From: an uncultured Lachnospiraceae bacterium
GTDB taxonomy: Bacteria; Bacillota; Clostridia; Lachnospirales; Lachnospiraceae
Reading direction: 5' to 3'
Assembly: GCA_902788645.1 (NCBI GenBank)
Contig: CADAKW010000012.1
Span: forward strand, 1 to 38,373
DNA length: 38,373 nucleotides
Positions 8,400-16,336 of this stretch are shown one piece after another (position 1 is the stretch's first letter; each line of letters starts with the position of its first letter). Under the pieces are notes generated by a model. That model searched no databases, had not been told where the DNA came from, and saw only the letters and a list, made by a program, of their open reading frames with translations. The translations under genes were made by a program, and so were the position numbers.

Positions 8400-11108
8400 T
8401 CAGTCGTTTTTCAATGAATCCAGCTCCTTCTTTGACGCCTCTGATAAGCGTTCCATCAGGGTATTCCCATTATCCTTCTGCTCCTGCAGCTTCAAAGCCA
8501 CGCCCTGTCTCACAGCTGCCACTTCCTTTTCAAACTCACGGGCAGAGATCAGCCCACAACCCTGCCCCCGGATAATGATCTGTTCCAGTCCGTCTGAGGT
8601 TGCCACCGTAACATCATATTTTCTGCCGTTTTCATGGGCAAATTTCTCGATAAACTGATCTGCCGTTTCCGCTTCCTTCGTATAAACCACATGAATATTG
8701 TGATAATCGGATATCTCCGTCGGATGCCCCTTGACACGGTATGCATCAAACACCACGATCAGATTGCACTTCCGGACACCCTGATAATCACATAAAATGT
8801 CCATCAGCCTTCCCCTTGCCCCATCAATATTGACCTTGGCAAGCTCATTTAATTCTTCCCATGCAAAGATCACATTATAACCATCTACCAGAAGATATTT
8901 TTCTCTTTTCACTGCCGGTTTTGCACTTCCCTGTCCATATTCCCGGATCTCTGCCTGTTTCGTCTTCTGCTTCTTCCGGTGTGCAATGCCCTTATGAGGT
9001 GTAAATCCCTCTTTTTTGTTTGCATAAAAGGTTCTGTCCAGTATGCAGTCCACCTCATCTACACCGATCCATTGTTCTGACGTTTCTTCTTCCCTGCTGC
9101 GGCGCATCTGATATTCCTGCCAGGCAGATTCCTCATCCAAAGAACCGCCTGCTGTATCCAGCACGCTCTCCACATGCATATATTCCGGCACCTTGTCCCA
9201 TTCCACGTAAAACCCGGAACCATGACTGCAAAAAACAGATCCTGTGGGATTGGCCAGATCCTCCTCCGGCACATAACCAATCTCATCCACAACCTCCCGG
9301 GCATTGTGGCAGGGACCATAGCCCCCTGTGACACAGGAGAAGCTTCCCTTTCCTCTGGTATAGGCGGCTACCTCCTTTGCGTAATCCCAAAGGGTAGATA
9401 CAGGTCCTCTGCCCTTAAGAAGTGCATGGCTTCCATCAATCTCCGGAGCCTCTGTCTCCGCCTCTCTCTGGCTCATATCCGTCATGGCACGTCCCACATG
9501 CTCCGACGGTATCTCCAATACGAAATCATAATACGGCTCTAAAAGAACGGACTGCGCCTGCATGAGCCCCTGACGAACCGCACGGTAAGTCGCCTGTCGG
9601 AAATCCCCTCCCTCCGTGTGTTTCAGATGAGTCCTGCCTCCCGCCACCGTAATCTTCACATCCGTCAGTGCCGCCCCTGTCAGAACACCTCTGTGGGTTC
9701 TTTCCTCCAGATGCGTCAGGATCAGTCTCTGCCAGTTTTTATCCAGCTCTTCCTCACTGCAGCCCAGCAGAAACTGCATTCCGCTCCCGGACTCTCCCGG
9801 TTCCAGGATCAGATGAACCTCCGCATAATGACGAAGCGGCTCAAAATGACCCACACCCTCTACACGGTCTGCGATCGTCTCCTTATATACGATCTTTCCT
9901 GCCCCAAAAACTACCAACACATCAAACCGTTCCTTAATCTGCCTCTGCAGGATCTCAAGCTGCACCTGTCCCATTACCTGCACCTGAATCTCCTGCAGCT
10001 CCTCAGACCACAGAACATGCAGCATGGGATCCTCTTCCTCCAGTATCCGCAGTTTTGGCAGAAACGCCGCTGGATGAACCTCCTCTGGAAGGATCATCTG
10101 ATACGTCAGTACCGGCTCCAGAACAGGTTCAGGAGAATCCTTCTCCACGCCAAGTCCCTGACCGGGATATGTTCCTGTCAGTCCCGTCAGTGCACAGACG
10201 CAGCCTGCTCCTGCCATGTCCACCGTCTCATACTTCTCTCCGGAATATATCCGGATCTGATTTACCTTTTCCGCCATCTGTCCGTCCTCGGCATTTTGGG
10301 GCAAATAAGAAAGTACATCCCTGACCTTTAAGGCTCCTCCGGTAATCTTGACATATGTCAGTCGATTTCCCTGAGTGTCCCGGAGGATTTTAAACACCTT
10401 TGCACCAAATTCTGTACCAAATTTAGGACACACGCCATAATTTCTGACCCCATCCAACAGACTTTTCACACCATCCATTTTCAGTGCGGATCCAAAATAA
10501 CACGGAAAAATCTTCCTCTCACAGATCAGCCTTGCAATTTCGTCATCCGAAATTTCCCCATACTCCAGATATTGTTCCAATAAAGATTCTTCACAAAGAG
10601 CAGCACTTTCATAAATGCTGCCCTTTTGTTCTGTCCCAAAATCCGTACAGTTATCCGATAATTTTTCTTTTATTTCTGCCATCAGACCAGATTGATCTGT
10701 GCCCTGTTGATCCATTTTATTTACAAAAACAAAGGCTGGCACCTGATAACGCTCCAAAAGCTTCCAGAGTGTTCTGGTATGTCCCTGCACTCCATCCATG
10801 CCACTCACCACAAGGATCGCATAATCAAGCACCTGAAGGGTTCTCTCCATCTCAGCCGAAAAATCCACATGTCCCGGTGTATCTAACAACGATATCTCCA
10901 TATCATCAATTCGAAGTATTGCCTGTTTCGAAAAGATCGTGATCCCCCGTTCTCTCTCCATCTCATAAGTATCCAGAAAAGCATCTTTGCTGTCCACCCG
11001 TCCAAACTTGCGGATCATCCCACAAGTATATAACATTGCCTCCGACAATGTTGTTTTCCCGGCATCAACATGCGCCAATATACCAATACATAAATTTTTT
11101 TTATTCAT
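8400..11108 (-). CDS. Tet(M)/EF-G-like translational GTPase fused to a Rae1/YacP-type NYN ribonuclease
   Basis: 902 residues. Residues 1 to about 690 form a translation-factor GTPase of the ribosomal protection family: G1 AHVDAGKTT (12-20), G2 RGIT (54-57), G3 DTPG (76-79), G4 NKMD (130-133), then domains II-V, ending with EF-G-like GRGPVSTLWDYAKEV and RGKGSFS. A basic linker (about 695-735, HRKKQKTK) leads to a 166-residue NYN domain. It starts near residue 737 and has D742 (VDGYN), D788 (VFDA), E814/D817 (ETADQF) and D839 (TSD), so the acidic metal site looks intact. The NYN part is as long as free-standing YacP/Rae1, which in Bacillus subtilis cleaves mRNA inside the ribosomal A site. The fusion therefore suggests a factor that enters stalled or drug-bound ribosomes and cuts mRNA there; this is inference. 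It should not be labelled tetracycline resistance on homology alone. The ATG at 11108 is preferred to the TTG at 11117. It leads the MoxR-DUF58 operon. Confidence 0.88.
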   Translation of the reverse strand: MNKKNLCIGILAHVDAGKTTLSEAMLYTCGMIRKFGRVDSKDAFLDTYEMERERGITIFSKQAILRIDDMEISLLDTPGHVDFSAEMERTLQVLDYAILVVSGMDGVQGHTRTLWKLLERYQVPAFVFVNKMDQQGTDQSGLMAEIKEKLSDNCTDFGTEQKGSIYESAALCEESLLEQYLEYGEISDDEIARLICERKIFPCYFGSALKMDGVKSLLDGVRNYGVCPKFGTEFGAKVFKILRDTQGNRLTYVKITGGALKVRDVLSYLPQNAEDGQMAEKVNQIRIYSGEKYETVDMAGAGCVCALTGLTGTYPGQGLGVEKDSPEPVLEPVLTYQMILPEEVHPAAFLPKLRILEEEDPMLHVLWSEELQEIQVQVMGQVQLEILQRQIKERFDVLVVFGAGKIVYKETIADRVEGVGHFEPLRHYAEVHLILEPGESGSGMQFLLGCSEEELDKNWQRLILTHLEERTHRGVLTGAALTDVKITVAGGRTHLKHTEGGDFRQATYRAVRQGLMQAQSVLLEPYYDFVLEIPSEHVGRAMTDMSQREAETEAPEIDGSHALLKGRGPVSTLWDYAKEVAAYTRGKGSFSCVTGGYGPCHNAREVVDEIGYVPEEDLANPTGSVFCSHGSGFYVEWDKVPEYMHVESVLDTAGGSLDEESAWQEYQMRRSREEETSEQWIGVDEVDCILDRTFYANKKEGFTPHKGIAHRKKQKTKQAEIREYGQGSAKPAVKREKYLLVDGYNVIFAWEELNELAKVNIDGARGRLMDILCDYQGVRKCNLIVVFDAYRVKGHPTEISDYHNIHVVYTKEAETADQFIEKFAHENGRKYDVTVATSDGLEQIIIRGQGCGLISAREFEKEVAAVRQGVALKLQEQKDNGNTLMERLSEASKKELDSLKND

Positions 11109-11153
11109 AGTGATCAAAACCTCTCTGCCAGAATCATCTTTGCCTTTGAGAGA

Positions 11154-11237
11154 ATAAAGAGTTTCACAAAAGGAAACTCTTTATATCAATATATCTGCGC
11201 ACGATTTCTGCGCATAACGGAGTTTCGAAGAAACTCC
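11154..11237 (-). promoter_or_regulatory. Three-hairpin leader upstream of the GTPase-NYN gene
   Basis: In transcript order the minus-strand RNA shows GGAGTTTC-TTC-GAAACTCC (11237-11219), TGCGCA-GAAATCG-TGCGCA (11214-11196), and a 12-bp stem ATAAAGAGTTTC/GAAACTCTTTAT with a 7-base loop (11184-11154). GAGTTTC of the first stem can pair with GAAACTC of the third, so alternative folds exist. A nine-codon open frame MRRNRAQIY (11215-11186) runs through the middle hairpin, but it lacks a good ribosome site. The arrangement resembles leader attenuation of ribosome-targeting genes. The final stem is followed by ATTCTCTC, not a strong T run, so a terminator is not proven. Confidence 0.5.
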
Positions 11238-11277
11238 TAATATGAGCTTTTATGCTATTGTACGGAAATTCATCAAC

Positions 11278-11751
11278 TCAATCCGAATGACGGTTCATAA
11301 ATCGTTCCCATACTTCCACATCGTGTTTGGCATATACCTTCGCCAGATATGTTCTTTCATTGGCATCCAGATATATTTCATACTCATATGGAAGCTCTCC
11401 CTCTGTCGGTCTGCGAAGGATCTGATAGACTGCTCCTCCCGCCATAGCCTCCATCCATCCGGGATACTCTTCCGGTATCAGCACCTTATCCTCTATGCTC
11501 TCCGTGAAGTTGCCATCGGCATCGTACAGCTTATAGCCCTCCTCTACGATCCGGTCGATCTGCACATGCTGAAGCTGCAACGTCAGCTCATTGGTTCCCA
11601 TTTTACGGATATCCCGGTTACAGGAATTATCCGGCAGGATCGTCACGTATCCCAGTTCCAGATAAAGATGACCATTTTCCATATGGAGTTGTTCAATGTC
11701 TGCATCTTGAAATTCAAAGTTCTCCCACTCATCCACCGTACGATATCCCAT
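11278..11751 (-). CDS. Hypothetical protein, 157 aa
   Basis: I do not recognise this family. It is a soluble, acidic protein with no signal peptide, membrane helix or cysteine-rich motif. The sequence alternates short strand-like segments (HLYLELGYVTIL, LTLQLQHVQID), suggesting a small mostly beta domain. A clear AGGGA ribosome site stands five bases before the ATG. It lies 83 bases downstream of the AICAR transformylase gene in the same direction with no evident terminator, so it may ride on the purine operon. The three-hairpin leader of the GTPase-NYN gene begins shortly after its stop. Function unknown. Confidence 0.7.
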   Translation of the reverse strand: MGYRTVDEWENFEFQDADIEQLHMENGHLYLELGYVTILPDNSCNRDIRKMGTNELTLQLQHVQIDRIVEEGYKLYDADGNFTESIEDKVLIPEEYPGWMEAMAGGAVYQILRRPTEGELPYEYEIYLDANERTYLAKVYAKHDVEVWERFMNRHSD

Positions 11752-11834
11752 GATATTCCCTCACCTTCCCGTTTAAGTATTGATCTGCCGGGTCATCCCA
11801 TCAATTTTCATCGAAACACCGGCCACTGTCATTT

Positions 11835-13010
11835 TTAGTGATGGAACAGACGGATACCGGTAAAGCTCATGGCGATGCCATGTTTGTTACAAGCCTCGAT
11901 CACCTCTCCGTCACGGATAGATCCACCCGGCTGCGCAATATACTTCACACCGCTTCGGAATGCACGTTCAATATTGTCACTGAATGGGAAGAATGCATCA
12001 GAGCCAAGGGTCACATCTGTTGCCTTGGAAAGCCATGCTTCCTTCTCCTCCTTTGTAAATACCGGAGGCTTCTCGGTAAATACTCTCTCCCACTCGCCGT
12101 CAGCCAGAACATCCATGTAATCCTCACCGATATAAAGATCAATGGCATTGTCACGGTCTGCTCTCTTCATGCCCTCCTTAAACGGAAGTCCCAGTACCTG
12201 CGGAGACTGTCTTAACAGCCAGTTATCCGCCTTGCTTCCGGCCAGTCTGGTACAATGGATCCTTGACTGCTGTCCTGCTCCGATTCCGATTGCCTGTCCG
12301 TCCTTTACAAAGCAGACCGAATTGGACTGTGTATATTTCAGGGTGATCATGGCGATCGCCATATCAACCTTGGCAGAATCCGGAATATCCTTATTCTCCG
12401 TTACCACATTGCTGAAGAAATCCTTATCGATATTTAACTCGTTTCTTCCCTGCTCGAAGGTAATACCAAATACCTCCTTATGCTCGATCGGATCCGGCTC
12501 ATAATTTTCATCGATCTGGATAATGGCATAATTGCCCTTTTTCTTCTCCTTGAGAAGCTCCAGTGCCTCCGGCTCATAGCCCGGTGCAATGATACCATCA
12601 GAAAACTCTCTCTTGATCATCTTAGCCGTGCAGACATCGCAAACATCGGAAAGTGCAATGAAATCACCGTAAGAAGACATTCTGTCTGCGCCTCTGGCTC
12701 TCGCATAAGCTGCAGCAAGAGGAGTCAGTTCTCCGAGATCGTCCACCCAGTAAATCTTTGCCAGAACATCAGACAGAGGAAGTCCTACTGCTGCACCGGC
12801 AGGGGATACATGCTTGAAAGAGGTTGCTGCAGGAAGTCCTGTCGCTTTCTTTAACTCGCGGACAAGCTGCCAGCCGTTAAAGGCATCCAAGAAGTTAATA
12901 TATCCCGGCTTTCCGTTGAGCACCTGGATCGGAAGCTCGCCCTCCTTCATATATATCCTGGAAGGCTTCTGATTTGGGTTACATCCATATTTTAATTCTA
13001 ATTCTTTCAT
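11835..13010 (-). CDS. Stand-alone AICAR formyltransferase (PurH C-terminal type)
   Basis: Catalyses the penultimate step of purine synthesis, transferring formyl from 10-formyl-THF to AICAR (ZMP) to give FAICAR. The 391-residue product corresponds to the transformylase part of bifunctional PurH only. The conserved Lys-His pair is in [11 protein letters not shown], and the downstream [22 protein letters not shown] segment (broken here as two blocks) is typical. There is no MGS-like IMP cyclohydrolase domain. The missing activity is supplied by the PurO-type gene 85 bases upstream in the same operon. AICAR/ZMP, its substrate, is the direct precursor of ZTP, whose riboswitch heads the operon, so the control loop is coherent. 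The ATG at 13010 has AAAGGA upstream. Confidence 0.92.
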   Translation of the reverse strand: MKELELKYGCNPNQKPSRIYMKEGELPIQVLNGKPGYINFLDAFNGWQLVRELKKATGLPAATSFKHVSPAGAAVGLPLSDVLAKIYWVDDLGELTPLAAAYARARGADRMSSYGDFIALSDVCDVCTAKMIKREFSDGIIAPGYEPEALELLKEKKKGNYAIIQIDENYEPDPIEHKEVFGITFEQGRNELNIDKDFFSNVVTENKDIPDSAKVDMAIAMITLKYTQSNSVCFVKDGQAIGIGAGQQSRIHCTRLAGSKADNWLLRQSPQVLGLPFKEGMKRADRDNAIDLYIGEDYMDVLADGEWERVFTEKPPVFTKEEKEAWLSKATDVTLGSDAFFPFSDNIERAFRSGVKYIAQPGGSIRDGEVIEACNKHGIAMSFTGIRLFHH

Positions 13011-13095
13011 TATGATTATCCTTTCTTTATATTATTTTCAGTGTGTATTTCCGGTTTGTGTCCCTCTATGTATTTCCTATAGATTTCCAAACACA

Positions 13096-13809
13096 TTATT
13101 TATTCTTATTGATGATACGTGACTTGTACTCTCCTGTCGCGATATCAATATAACGAACAAACAGGGATACTTTATTGTCCTCATTCAGGCTGCTCCAGAG
13201 CATCTCCGCAAAAGCATCCATGTCGTCCATCATCTCTACCAGCTTCGGCTCTCCCTCAAAGCTTGGAAGCGGATTGCCATCGCCCATATAAGTATGGATG
13301 AAATGTCCCTCTCCGGCTACCGGATTGCTGTAAGCAAAGGTATAGCGGTTGCAGGCATCCGGATTGCCATTATTGCTTTTCAGAATGGACATCGCATAAT
13401 TGTACTCTCCATTCTCCACATGCATAATACCTGAAATCCTCGGTGTATAATTTGGAGCATCCGGCTCAAACTCTCTGGTGCGAAGCGCCTGCTCAAATGT
13501 CTGCTGCTTGTCCATCAGATCATAGATCGTATCAGTCTGATCTCCGTTTGTCACGATGGTCTTGTTTCCAAGAACACGAACCGGTGCATAAATGATCAGA
13601 CTTGGATCGCTGAGCTTGGACGGATCAAACGCCTGTGTCCGGATCCCCTCCCCGTCCTCTACAAAGACACGGTTACGGCTGTTTTCACTTCTGCCCATAA
13701 TGAAATATGCGGTCGCTGCATATTTGCCGTTTGGAGTCTTGCCGATCACGATTCCTCTGCCCGGATACGCATTTCCTGTAAGTTCCTTCTGTAATGATAA
13801 CTTCTGCAT
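13096..13809 (-). CDS. purO: IMP cyclohydrolase, PurO-like
   Basis: Closes the ring of FAICAR to IMP, the last step of purine synthesis. The 237 residues match the PurO family (IMP cyclohydrolase, first described in archaea and unrelated to the PurH N-domain). The start GNAYPGRGIVIGKTPNG, the SRNRVF segment and the RISGIMH block are characteristic. The start has AGGAGG seven bases upstream. The gene is first in a two- or three-gene operon with the stand-alone AICAR transformylase and is directly preceded by a ZTP riboswitch with terminator. The pair therefore replaces bifunctional PurH by two unlinked folds. Confidence 0.9.
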   Translation of the reverse strand: MQKLSLQKELTGNAYPGRGIVIGKTPNGKYAATAYFIMGRSENSRNRVFVEDGEGIRTQAFDPSKLSDPSLIIYAPVRVLGNKTIVTNGDQTDTIYDLMDKQQTFEQALRTREFEPDAPNYTPRISGIMHVENGEYNYAMSILKSNNGNPDACNRYTFAYSNPVAGEGHFIHTYMGDGNPLPSFEGEPKLVEMMDDMDAFAEMLWSSLNEDNKVSLFVRYIDIATGEYKSRIINKNK

Positions 13810-13836
13810 AGTAAACCTCCTATGTTCTTAAAATAT

Positions 13837-13875
13837 AAAAACCGCCTGAACAACCCTTGCGGCTGCCCAGACGGT
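13837..13875 (-). terminator. Riboswitch-controlled intrinsic terminator
   Basis: ACCGTCTG (13875-13868) pairs with CAGGCGGT (13848-13841), continued inward by further pairs around the GCAA loop, and is followed by a TTTT run. The 5' arm is the conserved CCGTCTGGGCA of the ZTP aptamer, so ligand binding and terminator formation compete. Confidence 0.85.
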
Positions 13876-13945
13876 CGGCTTTCCATATTCCCCATGCTTC
13901 CCGCAGGTACTCCTGCTTGCTCCGTCAGTCACATGAAGTTCTCTT
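13861..13945 (-). ncRNA. ZTP riboswitch (pfl RNA)
   Basis: The minus-strand RNA contains the two conserved blocks of the pfl/ZTP aptamer: ATGTGACTGACGGAG in the 5' half and GCCGACCGTCTGGGCA in the 3' half, joined by a variable stem (GCAGG/CCTGC). ZTP riboswitches sense ZMP/ZTP, which accumulate when 10-formyl-THF is short, and turn on purine and one-carbon genes. Here it precedes PurO and the AICAR transformylase. The 3' part overlaps the terminator, implying that bound ligand allows read-through. Confidence 0.93.
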
Positions 13946-13953
13946 TCTATATT

Positions 13954-13982
13954 AGAATAACTGATTCCGGAGCATTTGACAA
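13954..13982 (-). promoter_or_regulatory. Promoter of the ZTP riboswitch-purine operon
   Basis: Minus strand -35 TTGTCA (13982-13977), 17-base spacer, -10 TATTCT (13959-13954). The predicted start is a few bases upstream of the aptamer. Confidence 0.65.
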
Positions 13983-14036
13983 GCCCAAACCATCATAAAT
14001 TATACATATCTTTCCATCTGCTGTACTATCCTTACT

Positions 14037-15716
14037 TTACCTGCTGATATCCTCCATGGAAATAATGATCCATTCTCCCTGCTGTCTGGTGCAGGTATAA
14101 CAGTAGCTCTGCTTTACAATTTTAGAGGACGCATCTGCATAGGATACCTTAATGGCCTCTTTGGAATCAATCTGTATCTCATACTCTCCACTGACTCTTA
14201 CGGCAGATGCCTCAATACTTTTTGCCTTTTCCCGAATTCCCCGTTTATGGTAATTTTTCGCCAGGTTCCGCTGTTGTCTGTACATTTCCGTATCTTCACT
14301 CACAACATATTTCAGCCGGTCCGTTTTTCCACTGTTGACTGCTTTGGTAAAGCACTCCACATAATTTTCAAAAAGCTTCTGACAATCTGTCATATCCTGC
14401 TCTGACAGTTCCCCCGGATCCGTTTTGTCTGTCACGCCCTCTGACGGCAGTATTCCGGCTGCCTGGCCGGTCATCAGAGGATTATCGGTCAAGCGGATCC
14501 CCAGATGATCCTGGAGCTGTTCTGCCCATCCTTCTTCCCCCGGATTTTGCATCAACAGGGCATTGCTTCCCGGAATATTTTCCCTCTGTAACCTTTGCTC
14601 TGCTGCTTTACCGGATTTTTCTCTGCTCATTGCCATTCCTGCTCCTGTACTGCAGGTCAATAAAACCGCAGCACTGACAACCATCACCACCGGAATAGCG
14701 ACCCATCTGGAATATTTCTTCGGCTGGCTGATCGCAAGGATCCGGCGTCTCATCTCCCGTCCTTTCCTGCTCATAGGCATCATGGAATAACGGAAATCCC
14801 CCCAGTGCTGCTCTCCTGCGATCTGTATCAGAAGTGATCCATATGCAAGACGTTTGTCTTCCCCCAGCAGACGGATCACCGTCTCATCGCAAAACATCTC
14901 TGCATCCTTTTTGGAATAACTCACAGCGATCCAGACAAAAGGATCAAACCAGTACACAGAAAGCAACAGAATCCGAAGCATGGCCCAGATATAATCCCGA
15001 TGGAGATAATGAACATATTCGTGAAGCACCATCTGCTCAATCTTCTCCTGCTCTCTGTCAAGCAGGCTCTCCGGCAGATAAATGACCGGACGGAACATCC
15101 CGTACAGGCATGGTGTCTGCAACACTCCCGTCCCATAGACAGCCACATTTCCCCGCTGTCCCAGATATCTCCGGTCTGCTTTCAGGCGTTGCATCAGACT
15201 GACATTGGACCATACAAAAAAGCAAAGCACTATTCCGGAAATGCTGATCCAGCCTGCAATACAGATCCGTCCCCACGGCAGCCCCTTCAGCTTTGTACTC
15301 CATGAAGAAGATGTATGTTTCCCCGGATACATCGTCCCCACCTGTTCTGTACTTTTTCCATTTCCGGCTGTCTGAGGCTTTATGCTTCCCACAGTATTCT
15401 TTTTTCCTGCCGTTTTTGATAAAGCATTCTGTCCCTTCAGGTTTAAAACTGCCCCTGTATCATTCACGGACACTCCGGCAGCTTCTGTCTTTCCTGTCTC
15501 CGATGCTTTCCAGGAAGATACGGCATCCGATACCATCGTGCCAACGCCAAAAGGCATTGGAATGATATTGACCGGCACCAGAAAACGCAGAGCCGCCACC
15601 AGCCACAACGCATAAACCGCTGCATAACAGATCTTCCCGGTGAACACCCTGCGGATCCCCAGGATCATTAATACAAGAAGAGATGACTCCAGCATCCATA
15701 ACCCAAACTCTGCCAT
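14037..15716 (-). CDS. BlaR1/MecR1-like M56 family metallopeptidase sensor
   Basis: 559 residues. N-terminal membrane helices precede the zinc peptidase motif HEYVH (H232, E233, H236), with the following CDETVIRLLGED segment typical of M56 proteins. After another membrane helix (near WVAIPVVMVVSAAVLLTC) comes an extracellular C-terminal region of about 190 residues. Its end (KAIKVSYADASSKIV) does not look like the penicillin-binding domain of true BlaR1, as I see no SxxK/KTG set. It is therefore probably a BlaR-like sensor of a different envelope signal. The blaI-like repressor gene lies directly upstream in the same operon. By family logic the peptidase triggers loss of the repressor on sensing. 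Confidence 0.85.
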   Translation of the reverse strand: MAEFGLWMLESSLLVLMILGIRRVFTGKICYAAVYALWLVAALRFLVPVNIIPMPFGVGTMVSDAVSSWKASETGKTEAAGVSVNDTGAVLNLKGQNALSKTAGKKNTVGSIKPQTAGNGKSTEQVGTMYPGKHTSSSWSTKLKGLPWGRICIAGWISISGIVLCFFVWSNVSLMQRLKADRRYLGQRGNVAVYGTGVLQTPCLYGMFRPVIYLPESLLDREQEKIEQMVLHEYVHYLHRDYIWAMLRILLLSVYWFDPFVWIAVSYSKKDAEMFCDETVIRLLGEDKRLAYGSLLIQIAGEQHWGDFRYSMMPMSRKGREMRRRILAISQPKKYSRWVAIPVVMVVSAAVLLTCSTGAGMAMSREKSGKAAEQRLQRENIPGSNALLMQNPGEEGWAEQLQDHLGIRLTDNPLMTGQAAGILPSEGVTDKTDPGELSEQDMTDCQKLFENYVECFTKAVNSGKTDRLKYVVSEDTEMYRQQRNLAKNYHKRGIREKAKSIEASAVRVSGEYEIQIDSKEAIKVSYADASSKIVKQSYCYTCTRQQGEWIIISMEDISR

Positions 15717-15743
15717 TCTCTCGCCTTATCCTTTCCACTCACA

Positions 15744-16148
15744 TTACTTTTTTTTCTTCTGCTTTTTCTGTGTCTTTTTTTCTGCCGCTTTCAAGATTTC
15801 CTGAAGCTCCTGAATATCCTCTGCCGACAGATCATCCTGACGGACAAGGGCACTCATCATCATCCCCACACTGCCGTCATAAATGCGCTGCAGGAAGTCT
15901 CTGGTCTCCTGTACAACCACATCCTGCTTGTCCACCTTCGGAAAGAAATATTTCGTCTTTCCATTCTCCTCATAGCTGATCAGTCCCTTTTCTGTCATGC
16001 GCCGTACCATAGTCGCACTTGTACTTTTGCTCCATCCGGCACTTTCCTTTAAAAGAGGAACAAGCTGCATCAGAGATAATGGATTCTGCTCCCAGAGGCA
16101 GTTCATAACGTACCATTCACTGTTCGTTACTTTTACTTCTTCTTTCAC
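15744..16148 (-). CDS. BlaI/MecI/CopY family transcriptional repressor
   Basis: A winged-helix repressor of about 134 residues. The N-terminal helix-turn-helix pattern reads TNSEWYVMNCLWEQNP, then STSATMVRRMTEKGLISYEENGKTKYFFP, as in BlaI. The C-terminal half is the dimer/cleavage region and ends in a Lys-rich tail. The frame opens at a TTG (16160), but the ribosome site fits neither start well. I choose the GTG at 16148, giving MKEEVKVTN. It lies just upstream of the M56 gene and divergent to the OatA-like pair. The shared intergenic region holds two mirrored promoters, so the repressor likely controls both directions. Confidence 0.87.
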   Translation of the reverse strand: MKEEVKVTNSEWYVMNCLWEQNPLSLMQLVPLLKESAGWSKSTSATMVRRMTEKGLISYEENGKTKYFFPKVDKQDVVVQETRDFLQRIYDGSVGMMMSALVRQDDLSAEDIQELQEILKAAEKKTQKKQKKKK

Positions 16149-16192
16149 GTTCTTAACCAAACCTTTCTATATAGCTCTACATTGTCAACCAC

Positions 16193-16221
16193 ATTCTATA
16201 TTATACAGTTTAAGATGTCAA
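16193..16221 (-). promoter_or_regulatory. Promoter for the blaI-like/M56 operon
   Basis: Minus strand -35 TTGACA (16221-16216), 17-base spacer, -10 TAGAAT (16198-16193). Confidence 0.7.
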
Positions 16222-16283
16222 CCACTTTCCTTTATTTTTCTGTTTCCATTATTTTTTTCAAAAATATGGTTGACAACTTAAAC
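16208..16283. promoter_or_regulatory. Mirrored 15-bp operator-like repeats in a divergent promoter
   Basis: GTTTAAGATGTCAAC (16208-16222) and GTTGACAACTTAAAC (16269-16283) are inverted copies with one mismatch. Each contains the -35 box of one of the two divergent promoters. A further short dyad TTTAC-AAA-GTAAA lies at 16303-16315, past the rightward -10. These are the best candidates for repressor binding, although they do not match the classical BlaI TACA-n-TGTA box exactly. Confidence 0.55.
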
Positions 16284-16298
16284 CGAAAATTGTATAGT
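16270..16298 (+). promoter_or_regulatory. Promoter for the split OatA-like genes
   Basis: Plus strand -35 TTGACA (16270-16275), 17-base spacer, -10 TATAGT (16293-16298), about 40 bases upstream of the acyltransferase ATG. Confidence 0.75.
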
Positions 16299-16336
16299 TT
16301 GGTTTACAAAGTAAAACAGCAGGAGGTTGACACATT

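Noticed and set aside
9618..10331. 237-codon plus-strand open frame inside the GTPase-NYN gene
   Set aside because: Antisense shadow; the opposite frame carries the complete EF-G-like domain.
8400..11108. Simple tetracycline-resistance gene
   Set aside because: Although the GTPase half is Tet(M)-like, the protein carries an extra nuclease domain and a diverged C-terminal part; resistance cannot be claimed from sequence.
11186..11215. Nine-codon leader peptide as a definite gene
   Set aside because: No Shine-Dalgarno at proper distance; mentioned only as part of the leader.
11835..13809. Frameshifted bifunctional purH
   Set aside because: The upstream gene is PurO-like, a different fold from the PurH N-domain, and both genes have their own ribosome sites, so these are two genuine genes.
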